Shown: positions 1-10,407, numbered from the stretch's first letter. The stretch is 64,000 bases of DNA from Staphylococcus equorum (GCF_001747895.1 NZ_LNNB01000020.1:1-64000), one strand, 5' to 3'. Notes: a model not told the origin generated them from the sequence alone. Program-made: numbers and translations.

Positions 1-20
1 TTCGAGCCCACTATGGCTCA
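1..20 (+). tRNA. tRNA 3' fragment, probably tRNA-Lys
   Basis: The window opens inside a tRNA. TTCGAGC is a T loop, CCACT the 3' side of the T stem, ATGGCTC the 3' acceptor strand and A the discriminator base. The implied 5' acceptor strand GAGCCAT is that of Gram-positive tRNA-Lys (known family feature). CCA is not encoded. The anticodon lies outside the window, so identity is inferred. Confidence 0.6.
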
Positions 21-26
21 CTCTAT

Positions 27-56
27 AGCATTTCTCTTATGAGAAATGCTTTTTTT
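27..56 (+). terminator. Rho-independent terminator of the tRNA operon
   Basis: A perfect 10-bp stem (AGCATTTCTC / GAGAAATGCT) closes a TTAT loop and is followed by six T. It lies directly behind the tRNA fragment and ends that transcript. Confidence 0.9.
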
Positions 57-260
57 GTGTTGAAAATTAAAACTTCTGAAAATCTTTAAATGGTAATATA
101 ATAAAGAAATGTCAAAAAAATTCCTATACATTTTTATGATTAGAATAGTATGTAAAAGGCAATATAAGACCTTTTTATGAATTATAAATCATTATACTGG
201 TTTTATATGTAAAATGACGATTTTATAAAAAAATTATGATATTACATTAACTTGAAACAT

Positions 261-270
261 AAAGCGCTTT
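261..270. promoter_or_regulatory. possible CcpA cre-like palindrome upstream of rocF
   Basis: AAAGCGCTTT is a perfect palindrome carrying the CG core of a catabolite-responsive element, followed by C. The outer consensus positions match poorly. It lies about 40 bp upstream of the rocF start, a plausible place for carbon control of arginine breakdown. Weak candidate only. Confidence 0.25.
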
Positions 271-311
271 CGATTATTCTAGTAACAGATGAAAACAAAG
301 GGGTTTTTAAC

Positions 312-1217
312 ATGAATAAAAAAATAGAAATAATTGGAGCACCATCAACATATGGTCAAAGGAAATTAGGGGTTAACTTTGGTCCAGATGCTATACGATA
401 TGCAGGCATTGTTGATCGTATTAGAGCGATAGGTTTATCCGTTGTAGATTCTGGTAATATTGAAGTACCAGCAATTGATTTAGATAAGTTTAATTCAGAG
501 CAAGAAGGCTTACGAAATTTAGACGAAATTATTACTGTTTCTAACAACTTAAGTGAAGCAGTATCAAATAGTATTGAAAAAAATAATTTTCCATTGATTC
601 TTGGAGGAGATCATTCAATTGCTATAGGTTCAATATCTGGCGTAAGTAAACACTATGATAACTTAGGCGTTATTTGGTACGACGCACATGGAGATTTAAA
701 TGTACCCGAAGAATCACCATCAGGTAATATACATGGTATGCCATTACGTGTACTTGCTGGAGATGGGGATGAGCGCTTAGTTAATATTTCAAATTATACA
801 CCTAAAGTGAAACCAGAAAACATCGTTCTTATAGGAATGAGAGATTTAGACGATGGCGAACGCCGTTACATAAAAGAAAATAATATTAAAACTTATACTA
901 TGGCGGAAGTTGATAGATATGGTATTAACCAAGTTATAGATGAAACGATAGAATATCTAGAACCTAAAACAGACGGTATACATTTATCATTAGATGTCGA
1001 CGCGTTGGATCCTGTTGAAACGCCAGGAACAGGCACTAGAGTCTTAGGTGGTTTGACATATAGAGAAAGTCATTTTGCATTAGAGTTATTACATAACTCG
1101 AAGTGTGTGACTTCTATGGATATAGTTGAAGTTAACCCATTAATAGATCACACCAATGATACAGCTAAACAAGCGGTTGGTTTAGTAGGTAGTTTCTTTG
1201 GAGAAACGCTTCTATAA
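312..1217 (+). CDS. rocF: arginase
   Basis: Arginase hydrolyses L-arginine to ornithine and urea, the first step of cytosolic arginine catabolism. The 301-residue protein carries the Mn2+-binding ureohydrolase motifs in order: [18 protein letters not shown] with the downstream GNIHGMP, and SLDVDALDP. The start is the ATG at 312, behind AAAGGGG and opening [19 protein letters not shown] 60 bases further upstream is in frame, but the extension it would give does not look like arginase. It is a single gene with its own terminator, between a tRNA operon and cdaA, as in other staphylococci. Confidence 0.95.
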   Translation: MNKKIEIIGAPSTYGQRKLGVNFGPDAIRYAGIVDRIRAIGLSVVDSGNIEVPAIDLDKFNSEQEGLRNLDEIITVSNNLSEAVSNSIEKNNFPLILGGDHSIAIGSISGVSKHYDNLGVIWYDAHGDLNVPEESPSGNIHGMPLRVLAGDGDERLVNISNYTPKVKPENIVLIGMRDLDDGERRYIKENNIKTYTMAEVDRYGINQVIDETIEYLEPKTDGIHLSLDVDALDPVETPGTGTRVLGGLTYRESHFALELLHNSKCVTSMDIVEVNPLIDHTNDTAKQAVGLVGSFFGETLL

Positions 1218-1227
1218 TTAGTAATGA

Positions 1228-1261
1228 AACTGATATGGATTATATCCATATCAGTTTTTTT
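1228..1261 (+). terminator. terminator after rocF
   Basis: AACTGATATGGA pairs with TCCATATCAGTT around a short TTATA loop and runs into a T tract. It separates rocF from the cdaA promoter. Confidence 0.9.
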
Positions 1262-1290
1262 AATTTTTATTATAAAATTAAATACTAAAT

Positions 1291-1319
1291 ATGACAGTTG
1301 GCTTTATGATTGGTATAAT
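1291..1319 (+). promoter_or_regulatory. SigA-type promoter of cdaA-cdaR-glmM
   Basis: ATGACA (one mismatch to TTGACA) is separated by 17 bp from a perfect TATAAT, which is also preceded by TGG as an extended -10. The cdaA ATG follows 35 bp later behind CCGGAGGAG. Confidence 0.7.
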
Positions 1320-1354
1320 ATATAACATGGGAACAGATAACCGGAGGAGATGTT

Positions 1355-2161
1355 ATGGATTTATCCAACTTTTTTGATGACTGGAGTACAGTAAAAATAA
1401 TTGCAAGTGTACTCGATTTGCTCATAGTATGGTATGTACTTTATCTTCTCATTACAGTTTTTAAAGGTACCAAAGCCATTCAACTATTAAAAGGAATTGT
1501 CGTAATAGTTATTGGTCAACAAGTGAGTAAAATGTTAAATTTAACAGCCACAGCCAAATTGTTTGATGTAGTTATTCAATGGGGTGTGTTAGCTTTAATC
1601 GTAATATTCCAACCAGAAATTAGACGTGCATTAGAACAACTTGGTCGTGGAAGTCTATTTAAACGCTATTCAACTAATTTAAATAGTGATGAAGGAAAAC
1701 TTATATCTTCTGTATCCAAAGCAGTGCAGTATATGGCAAAACGACGTATTGGTGCATTGATTGTTTTTGAAAATGAAACAGGATTACAAGATTATATCGA
1801 AACTGGTATTGCCATGAACTCGGAAATATCACAAGAACTTTTAACAAACGTGTTCGTGCCTAATACACCTTTACATGATGGCGCGATGATTATACAAGAA
1901 AATAAAATTGCAAGTGCTGCAAGTTATTTACCATTATCAGATAGTGCCAAGATTGCTAAAAGCCTAGGTACAAGACATAGAGCGGCAGTTGGTATTTCTG
2001 AAGTATCCGATGCTTTTACAGTTATTGTGTCTGAAGAAACAGGATCAATTTCTGTTACATTTGATGGTAAATTAAGAAAAGATATTTCTAACGAAGCTTT
2101 TGAAGAATTATTGGCTGAACATTGGTTTGGCACACACTTTAACAAGAAAGGTGTGAAATAA
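1355..2161 (+). CDS. cdaA: diadenylate cyclase CdaA (c-di-AMP synthase)
   Basis: This membrane enzyme condenses two ATP into cyclic di-AMP, the second messenger for osmotic and cell-wall homeostasis. About three hydrophobic segments fill residues 11-88, followed by a cytosolic DAC domain with the diagnostic DGA motif (residues 175-177, in PLHDGAMII) and the RHR motif (207-209). The 268-residue length is normal for the CdaA/DacA class. It starts at the ATG at 1355 behind GGAGGAG. cdaR follows after one base and then glmM, the conserved Firmicute arrangement in which CdaR and GlmM modulate the cyclase. Confidence 0.96.
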   Translation: MDLSNFFDDWSTVKIIASVLDLLIVWYVLYLLITVFKGTKAIQLLKGIVVIVIGQQVSKMLNLTATAKLFDVVIQWGVLALIVIFQPEIRRALEQLGRGSLFKRYSTNLNSDEGKLISSVSKAVQYMAKRRIGALIVFENETGLQDYIETGIAMNSEISQELLTNVFVPNTPLHDGAMIIQENKIASAASYLPLSDSAKIAKSLGTRHRAAVGISEVSDAFTVIVSEETGSISVTFDGKLRKDISNEAFEELLAEHWFGTHFNKKGVK

Positions 2162-2162
2162 T

Positions 2163-3095
2163 ATGTTAGAAAGTAAGTGGGGATTAAGGTTAATCGCACT
2201 TGTATTAGCGTTAGTATTTTTCTTATCAGTTAATAATATGTTTGGTAATATTTTTAATGCTGATAACTTAGGACAGAAATCTTCAGAAACAATTGAAGAT
2301 GTACCTGTTCAAGTGAAGTATGACAACACATCATTGTATGCTAGTGAAGTTCCAAATAAAGTAGATGTAGAAATATCTGGACCACAATCACAAGTACTGA
2401 AGGCTGAAAATGGTGAAAGTATCAAAGCCGTATTAGACTTGAGTGAAGAAAAAGCAGGTAAGCATACTACACAATTCCAAGTGAATGGGTTAAATAAAGA
2501 TATTGATTATAATGTGAAACCGAAAGAAACAACAATAAATCTGGAAGAGAAAGTAAGCAAAACATTAAAAGTAGAACCAGATGTAAGTAATAATGATTTG
2601 GATTCGGAATATAAAGTGAATGAACAGAGCGTATCACCAGAAACTGTTAAAGTGACTGGCGGTAAAAATCAAATTGATAAAATTGCTTATTTAAAAGCAA
2701 CATATAAAAATAAAAGTAAAATTTCTAAAGACACAACAGATGTTGCACAAATTACAGCATTTGATAGAAACTTAAATAAAATTGATGTGATGGTTCAACC
2801 AAATGAAGTCAATCTAAGTGTGAAAGTAGAAGACTATAGTAAAAAAGTGAAAGTAAAAACTAAAGCAGTAGGCTCATTATCAAACGGTCGTGAAGTAGAT
2901 AATATCGAAGTAGATAATGAGGAAGTTGAAATTTATGGTAATAAAGAAGATCTAGAAGATATTGATGAAATTACAGCCAATATTGATTTGGATAATGTGG
3001 CAGGTTCTACTGAAAAAGATATTACATTTGAAGTGCCTGATAAGGTTACTAAAGTAAGTCCTAAAGATACAACTGCAACAATTACAGTCAAATAG
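2163..3095 (+). CDS. cdaR: CdaA regulatory protein, YbbR domains
   Basis: This 310-residue protein has one N-terminal transmembrane segment (about residues 8-27) and then extracytoplasmic YbbR-type beta repeats, seen as recurring blocks such as [29 protein letters not shown] and [10 protein letters not shown]. In other Firmicutes CdaR binds CdaA at the membrane and tunes c-di-AMP production (established for the family). It begins one base after the cdaA stop, consistent with translational coupling, and is followed by glmM after a 29-bp gap. Confidence 0.93.
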   Translation: MLESKWGLRLIALVLALVFFLSVNNMFGNIFNADNLGQKSSETIEDVPVQVKYDNTSLYASEVPNKVDVEISGPQSQVLKAENGESIKAVLDLSEEKAGKHTTQFQVNGLNKDIDYNVKPKETTINLEEKVSKTLKVEPDVSNNDLDSEYKVNEQSVSPETVKVTGGKNQIDKIAYLKATYKNKSKISKDTTDVAQITAFDRNLNKIDVMVQPNEVNLSVKVEDYSKKVKVKTKAVGSLSNGREVDNIEVDNEEVEIYGNKEDLEDIDEITANIDLDNVAGSTEKDITFEVPDKVTKVSPKDTTATITVK

Positions 3096-3124
3096 ATTTT
3101 TTTAAAATAAAGGAGATATATATA

Positions 3125-4480
3125 ATGGCAAAATATTTTGGAACAGACGGCGTAAGGGGCGTAGCTAATAAAGAACTTACCCCTGAACTTGCATTTAAAT
3201 TAGGACGCTACGGTGGTTACGTATTAGCACATAATGAAGGGGAAAAGCACCCTAAAGTACTCGTTGGTAGAGATACGCGTGTTTCTGGAGAAATGTTAGA
3301 ATCTGCTTTAATTGCAGGACTTATTTCAATTGGTGCAGAGGTAATGCGTTTAGGTGTTATATCAACGCCAGGAGTTGCTTATTTAACTCGTGCAATGGAA
3401 GCTGATTTAGGTGTTATGATTTCTGCTTCTCATAATCCAGTTCCAGATAATGGTATTAAATTCTTCGGCTCAGATGGTTTTAAATTGTCAGACGACCAAG
3501 AACAAGAAATAGAAACACTTTTAGATCAAGAAAATCCTGACTTACCTCGACCAATTGGAGAAGATATCGTTCATTACTCTGACTATTTTGAAGGTAGTCA
3601 AAAATACATCAGTTATTTAAAATCAACAGTAGATGTAAATCTAGATGGTATGAAAATTGGCTTAGATGGAGCGAATGGCTCTACTTCATCATTAGCACCA
3701 TTTTTATTCGGAGATTTAGAAGCAGATACTGTGACAGTTGGATGTAATCCAGATGGTTATAATATAAATAAAGAGGTTGGTTCAACACATCCTGAAACTT
3801 TAGCTAAGGAAGTTGTAGAATCTGAATGTGACTTTGGACTTGCTTTTGATGGTGATGGAGATAGACTTATCGCTATTGATGAAAATGGAGAAATCGTTGA
3901 TGGTGATCAGATTATGTTTATTATTGGACAAGCGATGTCTAAAAATCGTGAACTTAACAACAACATGATTGTTTCAACAGTGATGAGTAATTTAGGTTTT
4001 TATAAAGCTTTAGAAAATGAAGGTATTCAATCAAACAAAACTAAAGTTGGAGACCGCTATGTTGTTGAAGAAATGAGAAGAGGCAATTATAATTTAGGTG
4101 GCGAACAGTCTGGTCATATTGTGCTTATGGATTATAATACGACTGGTGACGGCTTATTAACAGGTGTACAGTTGGCAAGTGTTATTAAAATGACTGGTAA
4201 GAGTTTAAGTCAACTTGCAGGCCAAATGAAAAAATATCCTCAATCATTAGTCAATGTGCGTGTTACAGATAAATATCGTGTAGAAGAAAACATTGATGTT
4301 CAAGAAGTAATGACAAGAGTAGAAGTAGAAATGAATGGAGAAGGCCGTATATTAGTAAGACCTTCAGGTACAGAACCACTTGTTCGTGTAATGGTTGAAG
4401 CTTCAACTGATGAAGATGCACAACGTTTCGCGCAAACAATTGCAGATGTTGTACAAGATAAAATGGGATTAGACGAATAA
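3125..4480 (+). CDS. glmM: phosphoglucosamine mutase
   Basis: GlmM interconverts glucosamine-6-phosphate and glucosamine-1-phosphate, the step after GlmS towards UDP-GlcNAc for peptidoglycan and teichoic acids. The 451 residues show the phosphoserine loop ISASHNP with the catalytic Ser at 102, the metal-binding DGDGDR loop near 242-247 and the C-terminal sugar-phosphate loop RPSGTEP. The start is behind AAGGAGATATAT. It is the last gene of the cdaA-cdaR-glmM operon and ends at a strong bidirectional terminator shared with mtlD. Confidence 0.97.
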   Translation: MAKYFGTDGVRGVANKELTPELAFKLGRYGGYVLAHNEGEKHPKVLVGRDTRVSGEMLESALIAGLISIGAEVMRLGVISTPGVAYLTRAMEADLGVMISASHNPVPDNGIKFFGSDGFKLSDDQEQEIETLLDQENPDLPRPIGEDIVHYSDYFEGSQKYISYLKSTVDVNLDGMKIGLDGANGSTSSLAPFLFGDLEADTVTVGCNPDGYNINKEVGSTHPETLAKEVVESECDFGLAFDGDGDRLIAIDENGEIVDGDQIMFIIGQAMSKNRELNNNMIVSTVMSNLGFYKALENEGIQSNKTKVGDRYVVEEMRRGNYNLGGEQSGHIVLMDYNTTGDGLLTGVQLASVIKMTGKSLSQLAGQMKKYPQSLVNVRVTDKYRVEENIDVQEVMTRVEVEMNGEGRILVRPSGTEPLVRVMVEASTDEDAQRFAQTIADVVQDKMGLDE

Positions 4481-4505
4481 ACAAATTCCAATTTTGATAA
4501 AAATA

Positions 4506-4550
4506 AAAAAGCTTGGAACAAGGTTTTAACCCTTGTTCCAAGCTTTTTTT
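4506..4550. terminator. bidirectional terminator between glmM and mtlD
   Basis: AAAAAGCTTGGAACAAGG pairs with CCTTGTTCCAAGCTTTTT around a short loop. A runs on one side and T runs on the other make it functional on both strands for the convergent genes glmM (+) and mtlD (-). Confidence 0.93.
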
Positions 4551-4578
4551 GTTACTATTTTACAGCAATTTCAAAATA

Positions 4579-5682
4579 TTACAGTACGTTGTATGCTTGA
4601 ACAATTTCTGTAGTTAATTGATCATCGATTTTAGCATAATCTTTTAAGAATGATTCAACACCGTGTGCTTTAATATAATCATTTTTCTCCACTGTTTCTG
4701 AATCGTTTGTGTCATCATATTTTAACAACAACGCAGCTGCTTTAACTAAACCGTCATGGGCTAAATTATTTTGATATAAATAATTTAATGGCTTAATGAT
4801 ACGATCTTGAGGCCCTATTTTACGAATTGTGCCACGACCGACACGTGTAACTTCGTCCGATAAGTTAGGATTTTTAAAACGACCAATAATTTTTTCAACG
4901 TACTGTGCTTGTTCATTTTCTGTGAAATCAAATTGACTTGTAATATACTGGCTTGTTTCTTTAAGAACTTTATCTAAATCATGTTTAATATGCTCATCGT
5001 TAATAGCATCTAATACTGTAGGTTGATTAAAGTATCGACCTGCATAAGCTAAGTAAGCATGACCAGTATTTACAGTTAGCAGTTTTCTTTCAATATATGG
5101 TGTTAAGTTATCTACATATTTAATGTGATTTAATTCTGGACCGAACCATGCATCTTTTTCGATAACCCACTCATAAAATGGTTCAACTACGACATCTAAA
5201 ATATTTTCATTCTTTTGCATTGGTACGATTCTATCAACTGCTGAATTAGCAAAATGGATATGGTCGTCTAAAGGACCAGTTATATCTAGAATCGCTTTTT
5301 TCAAAGTGTTCGTAGCCATAATAGCATTTTCACAGGCCACAATATTTACAGGCGTTTCTTTTTCTTTTAAATAGGGCGCAAATGATTTAGCAATAATTGG
5401 TAAGATATTAACGCCAACAGCAGTTGTAATTAAGTCTGCTTCTAAGACTGCTTCTTTCAAACTTTCGGAAAGGGAACCTGAATCAATTGCATCAACGTTA
5501 TGCACGCGTGTTGTTGTTTGAGCTTCATCAGCTAAAATGACATCATACTCTTGTTTTTCATCTAAAGCATTGATAATATCAGCGTTCACATCTGCAAATG
5601 TTACTTTAACGTCATTATCTGCTAAGATGTAACCGATAAAACCTCTGCCTATGTTACCTGCACCAAAGTGTAATGCTTTCAT
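4579..5682 (-). CDS. mtlD: mannitol-1-phosphate 5-dehydrogenase
   Basis: MtlD oxidises imported mannitol-1-phosphate to fructose-6-phosphate with NAD+. The 367-residue protein starts with the Rossmann motif [12 protein letters not shown] and carries the polyol-dehydrogenase C-terminal domain with its [13 protein letters not shown] block. It is the last gene of the mtlA-mtlR-mtlF-mtlD operon; its ATG overlaps the end of mtlF by one base. In S. aureus fmtB lies between mtlD and glmM; here only a terminator separates them. Confidence 0.97.
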   Translation of the reverse strand: MKALHFGAGNIGRGFIGYILADNDVKVTFADVNADIINALDEKQEYDVILADEAQTTTRVHNVDAIDSGSLSESLKEAVLEADLITTAVGVNILPIIAKSFAPYLKEKETPVNIVACENAIMATNTLKKAILDITGPLDDHIHFANSAVDRIVPMQKNENILDVVVEPFYEWVIEKDAWFGPELNHIKYVDNLTPYIERKLLTVNTGHAYLAYAGRYFNQPTVLDAINDEHIKHDLDKVLKETSQYITSQFDFTENEQAQYVEKIIGRFKNPNLSDEVTRVGRGTIRKIGPQDRIIKPLNYLYQNNLAHDGLVKAAALLLKYDDTNDSETVEKNDYIKAHGVESFLKDYAKIDDQLTTEIVQAYNVL

Positions 5683-6116
5683 TATGCATCAGCCTCCTCA
5701 AAGACTTGTTTAATTTCTTCTGCAGATGAAGCTTTAACAATACGCTCCACATTTTCTTCTTCACTAAACGTAATGGCAATTTTAGAAAGTAAGTCTAAAT
5801 GTTCACCATCTTTACCTGCAATTCCGACCACGACTTTAACTTCTTCGCCATCCCAATCGACACCTTCAGGAATTTGAATTAATGTCAAACCTGATTTTAA
5901 GACGCTTGCTTTAGCTTCGTCAGTACCATGTGGAATTGCTAAGCCATTACCCATGAAAGTCGTAACGACTTGTTCACGGTCTTTCATTGCTTGAATATAG
6001 GCTTCTGTCACGGCACCACTTGAAACTAAGGCTTGTCCCGCTTTTTCGATTGCTTCGTTTTGGTCTTTCATTGATTGGTTAATAAAAATGTTTTCGTTAC
6101 TGAATAATTCGCTCAT
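5682..6116 (-). CDS. mtlF: PTS mannitol-specific EIIA component
   Basis: This cytosolic 144-residue EIIA passes phosphate from HPr to the EIIB domain of MtlA. The phosphorylated His is residue 63 in [13 protein letters not shown] place the start at the ATG at 6116 ([11 protein letters not shown]): GGAG sits 8 bases upstream, whereas the in-frame GTG at 6125 overlaps that ribosome site. It lies between mtlR (5-base gap) and mtlD (1-base overlap), so the genes are probably co-translated. Confidence 0.95.
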   Translation of the reverse strand: MSELFSNENIFINQSMKDQNEAIEKAGQALVSSGAVTEAYIQAMKDREQVVTTFMGNGLAIPHGTDEAKASVLKSGLTLIQIPEGVDWDGEEVKVVVGIAGKDGEHLDLLSKIAITFSEEENVERIVKASSAEEIKQVFEEADA

Positions 6117-6121
6117 TTTCT

Positions 6122-8152
6122 TCACTCCAAGTTTAATAGATTTTGTAATTGTATAAGATAACTCTGCTTTAAAATATCTAACAATTGTTCTGGATGTTGC
6201 ATAAATTCATCAATATTGTCTAAATGTTCAACCATTTTTCCTGATATGTCACTGACAAGTTGTGACATCGTATCATCATGCGGTACAAACATATTTAATA
6301 AATAATTTACTGATAGATCGTCATTTTGATTACTCTTTAGCATGATAGGCTCATTTAAAATCGTAATTAAGATAAAAGGTTGTTGTATTATTTCATTCTT
6401 TAAATGAGGTATGGCTATCGGATATGGTTCCAAGACAAATCCTTGAGTATCCATATGATGCTTAAGGAGTTCAGCGAATGACTGACCATCTGTAATAATT
6501 TGATGAGATAATAAAGTTTCGGTTAAATAGGTGGTCCAATTAGAAACGCTTATATAGTCAATATATACTGAATCAATAAGTTCTAAACCTTTTCTGATAT
6601 AAGATAGTTTAGCTTCAGGGTCCGGTATATTTTGATGTGTATAATCTAATGTGTCGCTTGGTTGTACGTCTTTTTGCATGTTTAGAAATGCAGCAACATG
6701 ATTAATATCTGAATCAGGCAGTAGTGGATTTACAGTGATATAAGGTGTTGTAATGTCCAAATCTACCGTCGTGATAATCGCATCAAATTGTGTTGGATCT
6801 AATTCATTTAAATCTCCAACAGAAGCTTGTGTCGTTTTTTGAATCTCACTGAATGTTTGCTGTAATCGTGTAGCGAGTAAGCGACTTGTGCCAATACCAC
6901 TACTACAAACAACTAAGACGCTATAAAATGGACTTCCTTGATTTTGAATAGCGCCACCAAAGTGCAACACAATAAATGCAATTTCACTATCTGGAAAATT
7001 AAAATCTGGCCAAATATGTGATAAACCTCGATGTACACTTTCAAAAAGTCTAGGGTATTTATGTTTAATCATTTCTGTTAATGGATTATATGTCTCAATG
7101 TTTGCGTTCAATCGATTAATTGCAGGGATAAGATGCAATTTCAAACCTTCACTCAGTGTATCCCAATCTTTAAAGTCTTGTTGTGAATATTTAGCAACAG
7201 AGTGAATAAGTTGATCTATACGAGCTTCATCCTTATTATCTTTAAAGACTTCTACAGATTCCTTACGTTTCGCACCGCGTAAATGGATTGTAATAAAGGT
7301 TACTTCTGCTTGATTGAACTGCACGCCATAAATATGTTCTAAATGTAAGGCGAGTGCAGCAGCTACTTTATGTTCAAATGAATCTTTAACATTATTATAG
7401 ATATCATTATTTAGCGCAACGTATTCACCATTGAGCATACGATCGATACTTAATACGATATGCACAGTCAATGTGAGATAACTAGATTCAGTCAATGAAT
7501 AGGGGAGTTGATCTAAATGATCCATAAGTATACGTTCTACTTGGAAAATCTTATCCATATCTACCATTGCCAGTTGAGATTGGTTAATGGATTGGTAGAC
7601 AAAATGATTTTCAATCACTGAATAGACACTCGTACTATTTAAATTATTGACCATAAGTTGACTTAATAATTCACGTTTTTTTGATTCAGCACCATTTAAA
7701 TGAATACCTTCACCGCGTTTTTTCTGTAATTTTAATTGATATTGATCAAGCTCGATGTCTAATTCATCCAAAAGTTTGGTTAACGTCTGTGTAGATACAC
7801 CAATTTCATGTGCTAAGCCATATTGCTTGATAGGTTCTTTAGCTTGAATCAAAGCATATAAAATAATAACTTTTTGTTCTTCTTGAGATAAATCAATTGT
7901 ATTTTGTTGTGACAGTACATTTTTCAGTGAGGTCACTGCATGCTCATCTGCATCTAGTTGTATACCTTTTTTAGTTACACGTTCTAATTTAATATTAAAA
8001 GTATTTATAAATGACTCAATTGATTTTAACTCTCTATGAATAGTACGAGAGGATACAGCTAGATGTTGAGCAATGTCATAAATCGTGACATATTGACCGT
8101 GATACTTAATTAACATTTCGATAATTTCTTTTTCACGTGTACTCAAAAACAT
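6122..8152 (-). CDS. mtlR: mannitol operon activator MtlR
   Basis: MtlR is a PTS-controlled transcription activator of the mannitol operon. Domains in order over 676 residues are: N-terminal DNA-binding HTH regions (about 1-170), PRD1 with His231 and His290, PRD2 with His340 and His397, a GatB-like EIIB domain with Cys416 in [13 protein letters not shown], and an EIIA-like domain with His583 in IAIPHLKN. These phosphorylatable residues let HPr and the mannitol EII set its activity (known for MtlR). GGAGG lies 8 bases before the ATG at 8152; an ATG at 8158 is too close to it. Confidence 0.94.
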   Translation of the reverse strand: MFLSTREKEIIEMLIKYHGQYVTIYDIAQHLAVSSRTIHRELKSIESFINTFNIKLERVTKKGIQLDADEHAVTSLKNVLSQQNTIDLSQEEQKVIILYALIQAKEPIKQYGLAHEIGVSTQTLTKLLDELDIELDQYQLKLQKKRGEGIHLNGAESKKRELLSQLMVNNLNSTSVYSVIENHFVYQSINQSQLAMVDMDKIFQVERILMDHLDQLPYSLTESSYLTLTVHIVLSIDRMLNGEYVALNNDIYNNVKDSFEHKVAAALALHLEHIYGVQFNQAEVTFITIHLRGAKRKESVEVFKDNKDEARIDQLIHSVAKYSQQDFKDWDTLSEGLKLHLIPAINRLNANIETYNPLTEMIKHKYPRLFESVHRGLSHIWPDFNFPDSEIAFIVLHFGGAIQNQGSPFYSVLVVCSSGIGTSRLLATRLQQTFSEIQKTTQASVGDLNELDPTQFDAIITTVDLDITTPYITVNPLLPDSDINHVAAFLNMQKDVQPSDTLDYTHQNIPDPEAKLSYIRKGLELIDSVYIDYISVSNWTTYLTETLLSHQIITDGQSFAELLKHHMDTQGFVLEPYPIAIPHLKNEIIQQPFILITILNEPIMLKSNQNDDLSVNYLLNMFVPHDDTMSQLVSDISGKMVEHLDNIDEFMQHPEQLLDILKQSYLIQLQNLLNLE

Positions 8153-8188
8153 AGTCATACCCTCCAGTATTATTCTATATAATTTTAA

Positions 8189-9742
8189 TTAATTTTCGTC
8201 TCGCTTAAGATTTTCAAGTAATTCATCATATCTAGGTGAATTTAAGAAATTGTCTACTGAAATATGAATTGCATTAGGTGCTTGTTTAATTGCTCTATCA
8301 GTAAGTTTTTTCTGTGTAATAACAAGTTGTGCATCCTCAGGTAATTGATTGATTGCGGTATTTGAAACATCCACATCTTGGATACCTGCTTTTTTAAATT
8401 TATTGCGTAACATACTTGCACCCATAGCACTTGAACCCATACCAGCATCACAAGCGAATATAGCATGGTTTACTTTACTATAATCATGCGCATGTACATT
8501 TTCTGTATCATAATTATCTAATAAGTCTTCTTCAGATTGTGCTTCACTACTTTCAGTATCTGCAGATGTAGCTGCAGCACCAGAGCCAGTCGTTCCAACA
8601 GTATTATTATCTTTATTCCCTGTTAGTTTAGAAGATACACTTGATTTTTTACCTTTAGTAGATTCCATTTTTTCTGTCGCAGCTTCTAAATCTTCATCAG
8701 GTTCTTTTGTGAATTTCAAGATGATGGCAGCAACGATGAATGAAACTAAGGCTGCGAGTACTACACCGATAAGCATGTGTAAAAATTCGCCTTTAGGTGC
8801 GTTCAGAACATAGACAATAAAGGAGCCGGGTGAAGCTGGGCTCTTGAATCCAAAGTCAAATAGTGAATAAGTAGCAACGCCTGTCATACCACCTAAAATT
8901 ACAGCTACGAATAGTAACGGACGCATTAATACGTAAGGGAAGTAAATTTCATGAATACCACCTAAGAAGTGGATAATACCAGCACCGTAAGATGTTGCTC
9001 TTGCAGTTCCAGTACCAAAAATCATATAAGCAACTAAAATACCTAAACCAGGTCCAGGGTTAGATTCAATTGTATATAAAATGGATTGACCAGCAGAAGC
9101 TGCCTGATCGGCACCAAGTGGCGTAAACACGCCATGGTTGATTGCATTATTTAAGAATACGATTTTTGCAGGTTCTACTATAATACTCACTAATGGAAGT
9201 AAATGTGCATGTACTAACGTTTCAACTGCTAATGAAAGGATGTACATAATGAATTCCATAATTGGTGCTAAAAGTTTGAAACCTAGGATAGTCATTATAA
9301 AACCTAAAATACCAGCAGAGAAGTTATTGAATAACATTTCAAAGCCTTGTGGTGTTCTCGGTTGAATAAATTCGTCAGTTTTTTTCATTAACCAACCAAC
9401 GAGAGGCCCCATAATCATTGCACCAAGTAACATTGGTGTATCCGGTAAAGCAACGATAACCCCCATTGTTGCTACAGCAGCAATAATACCGCCACGCATT
9501 TCATGAATTAAACGTCCACCACTATAAGCAATAAGTAATGGAATCAAGTATGAAATCATTGGTCCAGATAATTCACTTAAATCTTTATTTGGCCACCAAC
9601 CACCATCAATGAAAATAGCAGCGATAAAACCCCATGCGATAAATGCGCCAATGTTTGGCATGATCATACTACTAAGAAACGACCCAAATGCCTGGACTTT
9701 GCGTCCAATACCTTTGTTTTCTTTAGTCTCTGTTTGTGACAT
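8189..9742 (-). CDS. mtlA: PTS mannitol-specific EIICB permease
   Basis: MtlA imports mannitol across the membrane while phosphorylating it. The membrane EIIC domain (about residues 20-345) contains the substrate motif GGIHEIYFPY. A flexible Ser/Thr/Asp-rich linker (about 350-420) leads to the EIIB domain with phosphocysteine 431 in FACDAGMGSS. No EIIA is fused; mtlF supplies it. The ATG at 9742 is chosen because GAGGTG lies 6-7 bases upstream; the GTG at 9751 falls on the ribosome site. First gene of the mtlARFD operon. Confidence 0.96.
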   Translation of the reverse strand: MSQTETKENKGIGRKVQAFGSFLSSMIMPNIGAFIAWGFIAAIFIDGGWWPNKDLSELSGPMISYLIPLLIAYSGGRLIHEMRGGIIAAVATMGVIVALPDTPMLLGAMIMGPLVGWLMKKTDEFIQPRTPQGFEMLFNNFSAGILGFIMTILGFKLLAPIMEFIMYILSLAVETLVHAHLLPLVSIIVEPAKIVFLNNAINHGVFTPLGADQAASAGQSILYTIESNPGPGLGILVAYMIFGTGTARATSYGAGIIHFLGGIHEIYFPYVLMRPLLFVAVILGGMTGVATYSLFDFGFKSPASPGSFIVYVLNAPKGEFLHMLIGVVLAALVSFIVAAIILKFTKEPDEDLEAATEKMESTKGKKSSVSSKLTGNKDNNTVGTTGSGAAATSADTESSEAQSEEDLLDNYDTENVHAHDYSKVNHAIFACDAGMGSSAMGASMLRNKFKKAGIQDVDVSNTAINQLPEDAQLVITQKKLTDRAIKQAPNAIHISVDNFLNSPRYDELLENLKRDEN

Positions 9743-9767
9743 AAATTGCACCTCTTTTTCTCTTTTT

Positions 9768-9796
9768 ATTTATAAGTTCATTGTATGGCTGTTCAC
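9768..9796 (-). promoter_or_regulatory. candidate mtlA promoter
   Basis: On the minus strand TTGTTT and TACAAT are separated by exactly 17 bp, about 25 bp upstream of the mtlA start. The weak -35 fits a promoter that needs the MtlR activator. Confidence 0.5.
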
Positions 9797-9826
9797 ATTA
9801 ATAAACAACTTAAAGTAATTTCAATT

Positions 9827-9847
9827 TTGTCATAGAGTTTTTGACAA
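9827..9847. promoter_or_regulatory. candidate MtlR operator upstream of mtlA
   Basis: TTGTCA and TGACAA form an inverted repeat with a 9-bp spacer, about 30 bp upstream of the candidate -35 of mtlA. Known MtlR sites in Bacillales have TTG-CA half sites facing TG-CAA at similar spacing. Position and symmetry fit activator binding, but this is inference. Confidence 0.4.
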
Positions 9848-9949
9848 CTTTACGACAGTTATCTAATATGAAAAACAAAGTGAAATACGTAGTGTAACAA
9901 CATATAAAAAATTTTTTAAGTGGTTGTAAAAATAATGTTAATAAATGAT

Positions 9950-9979
9950 TTGCAATCAGTATTGTTTACATTGTACAAT
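9950..9979 (+). promoter_or_regulatory. SigA-type promoter of glmS
   Basis: TTGCAA and TACAAT are separated by 18 bp, with the expected transcript start about 40 bp before the ribozyme cleavage site. Confidence 0.55.
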
Positions 9980-10025
9980 AAGAATTATTGAGGGAAAGGA
10001 GGACAGTTAAATCGTTTAGTTCAAT

Positions 10026-10220
10026 TATAGCGCCTGTGCAAGTGAAGTGATGAAATGTTAATTATTTAAGGTTTATAACAGAAATCTTAATAGACATGAT
10101 ATCAGTACTTGTAGACGAGGAGGATAGTTATCGAACCATCGGCGGATGCTATCCCGGATGTGGCTCATTCGTGAACTTATTAAGGAAAACATTAGGGCAA
10201 CCTAGTGCACAAAGTTAATA
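10026..10220 (+). promoter_or_regulatory. glmS ribozyme (glucosamine-6-phosphate riboswitch)
   Basis: This is the self-cleaving leader RNA that uses glucosamine-6-phosphate as cofactor and destabilises glmS mRNA when that sugar is abundant. Visible conserved parts: the cleavage site A/GCGCC at 10029-10034, the core GACGAGGAGGAT at about 10115-10126, TCGGCGGATGCTATCCCGG at about 10139-10157, and the downstream GGAAAACATTAGGGCAACCTA pseudoknot region followed by the closing stem near 10205-10220. It lies directly upstream of glmS. Confidence 0.95.
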
Positions 10221-10263
10221 AGATAGCCAAAAATAAAATAAAAATAATATTATAAGGTGTATG

Positions 10264-10338
10264 GGACTAATATGCCTATCTTAGACATGGATTCGCTTTT
10301 AAATAAACAAAGGCATCAGTCCGTCTATGATGGCATAT
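10264..10338 (+). promoter_or_regulatory. structured leader between ribozyme and glmS
   Basis: Two alternative hairpins can form here. GGACT..ATGCCT (10264-10277) can pair with AGGCATCAGTCC (10311-10322), or TATGCC..TAGAC.TGG (10271-10290) can pair with CCGTCTATGATGGCATA (10321-10337). The left arms overlap, so the pairings are mutually exclusive. No T tract follows, so it is not a terminator. Function unknown. Confidence 0.35.
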
Positions 10339-10407
10339 ACGCAATTGAACAGGTTCGTACACGCTGAACGTTCGTTCCCCATCACCATTACATTGGAGGA
10401 AAATTAA

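Noticed and set aside
252-311. N-terminal extension of arginase from a TTG
   Set aside because: No ribosome site before the TTG, while AAAGGGG precedes the ATG at 312; the extension overlaps the cre-like palindrome and does not resemble arginase.
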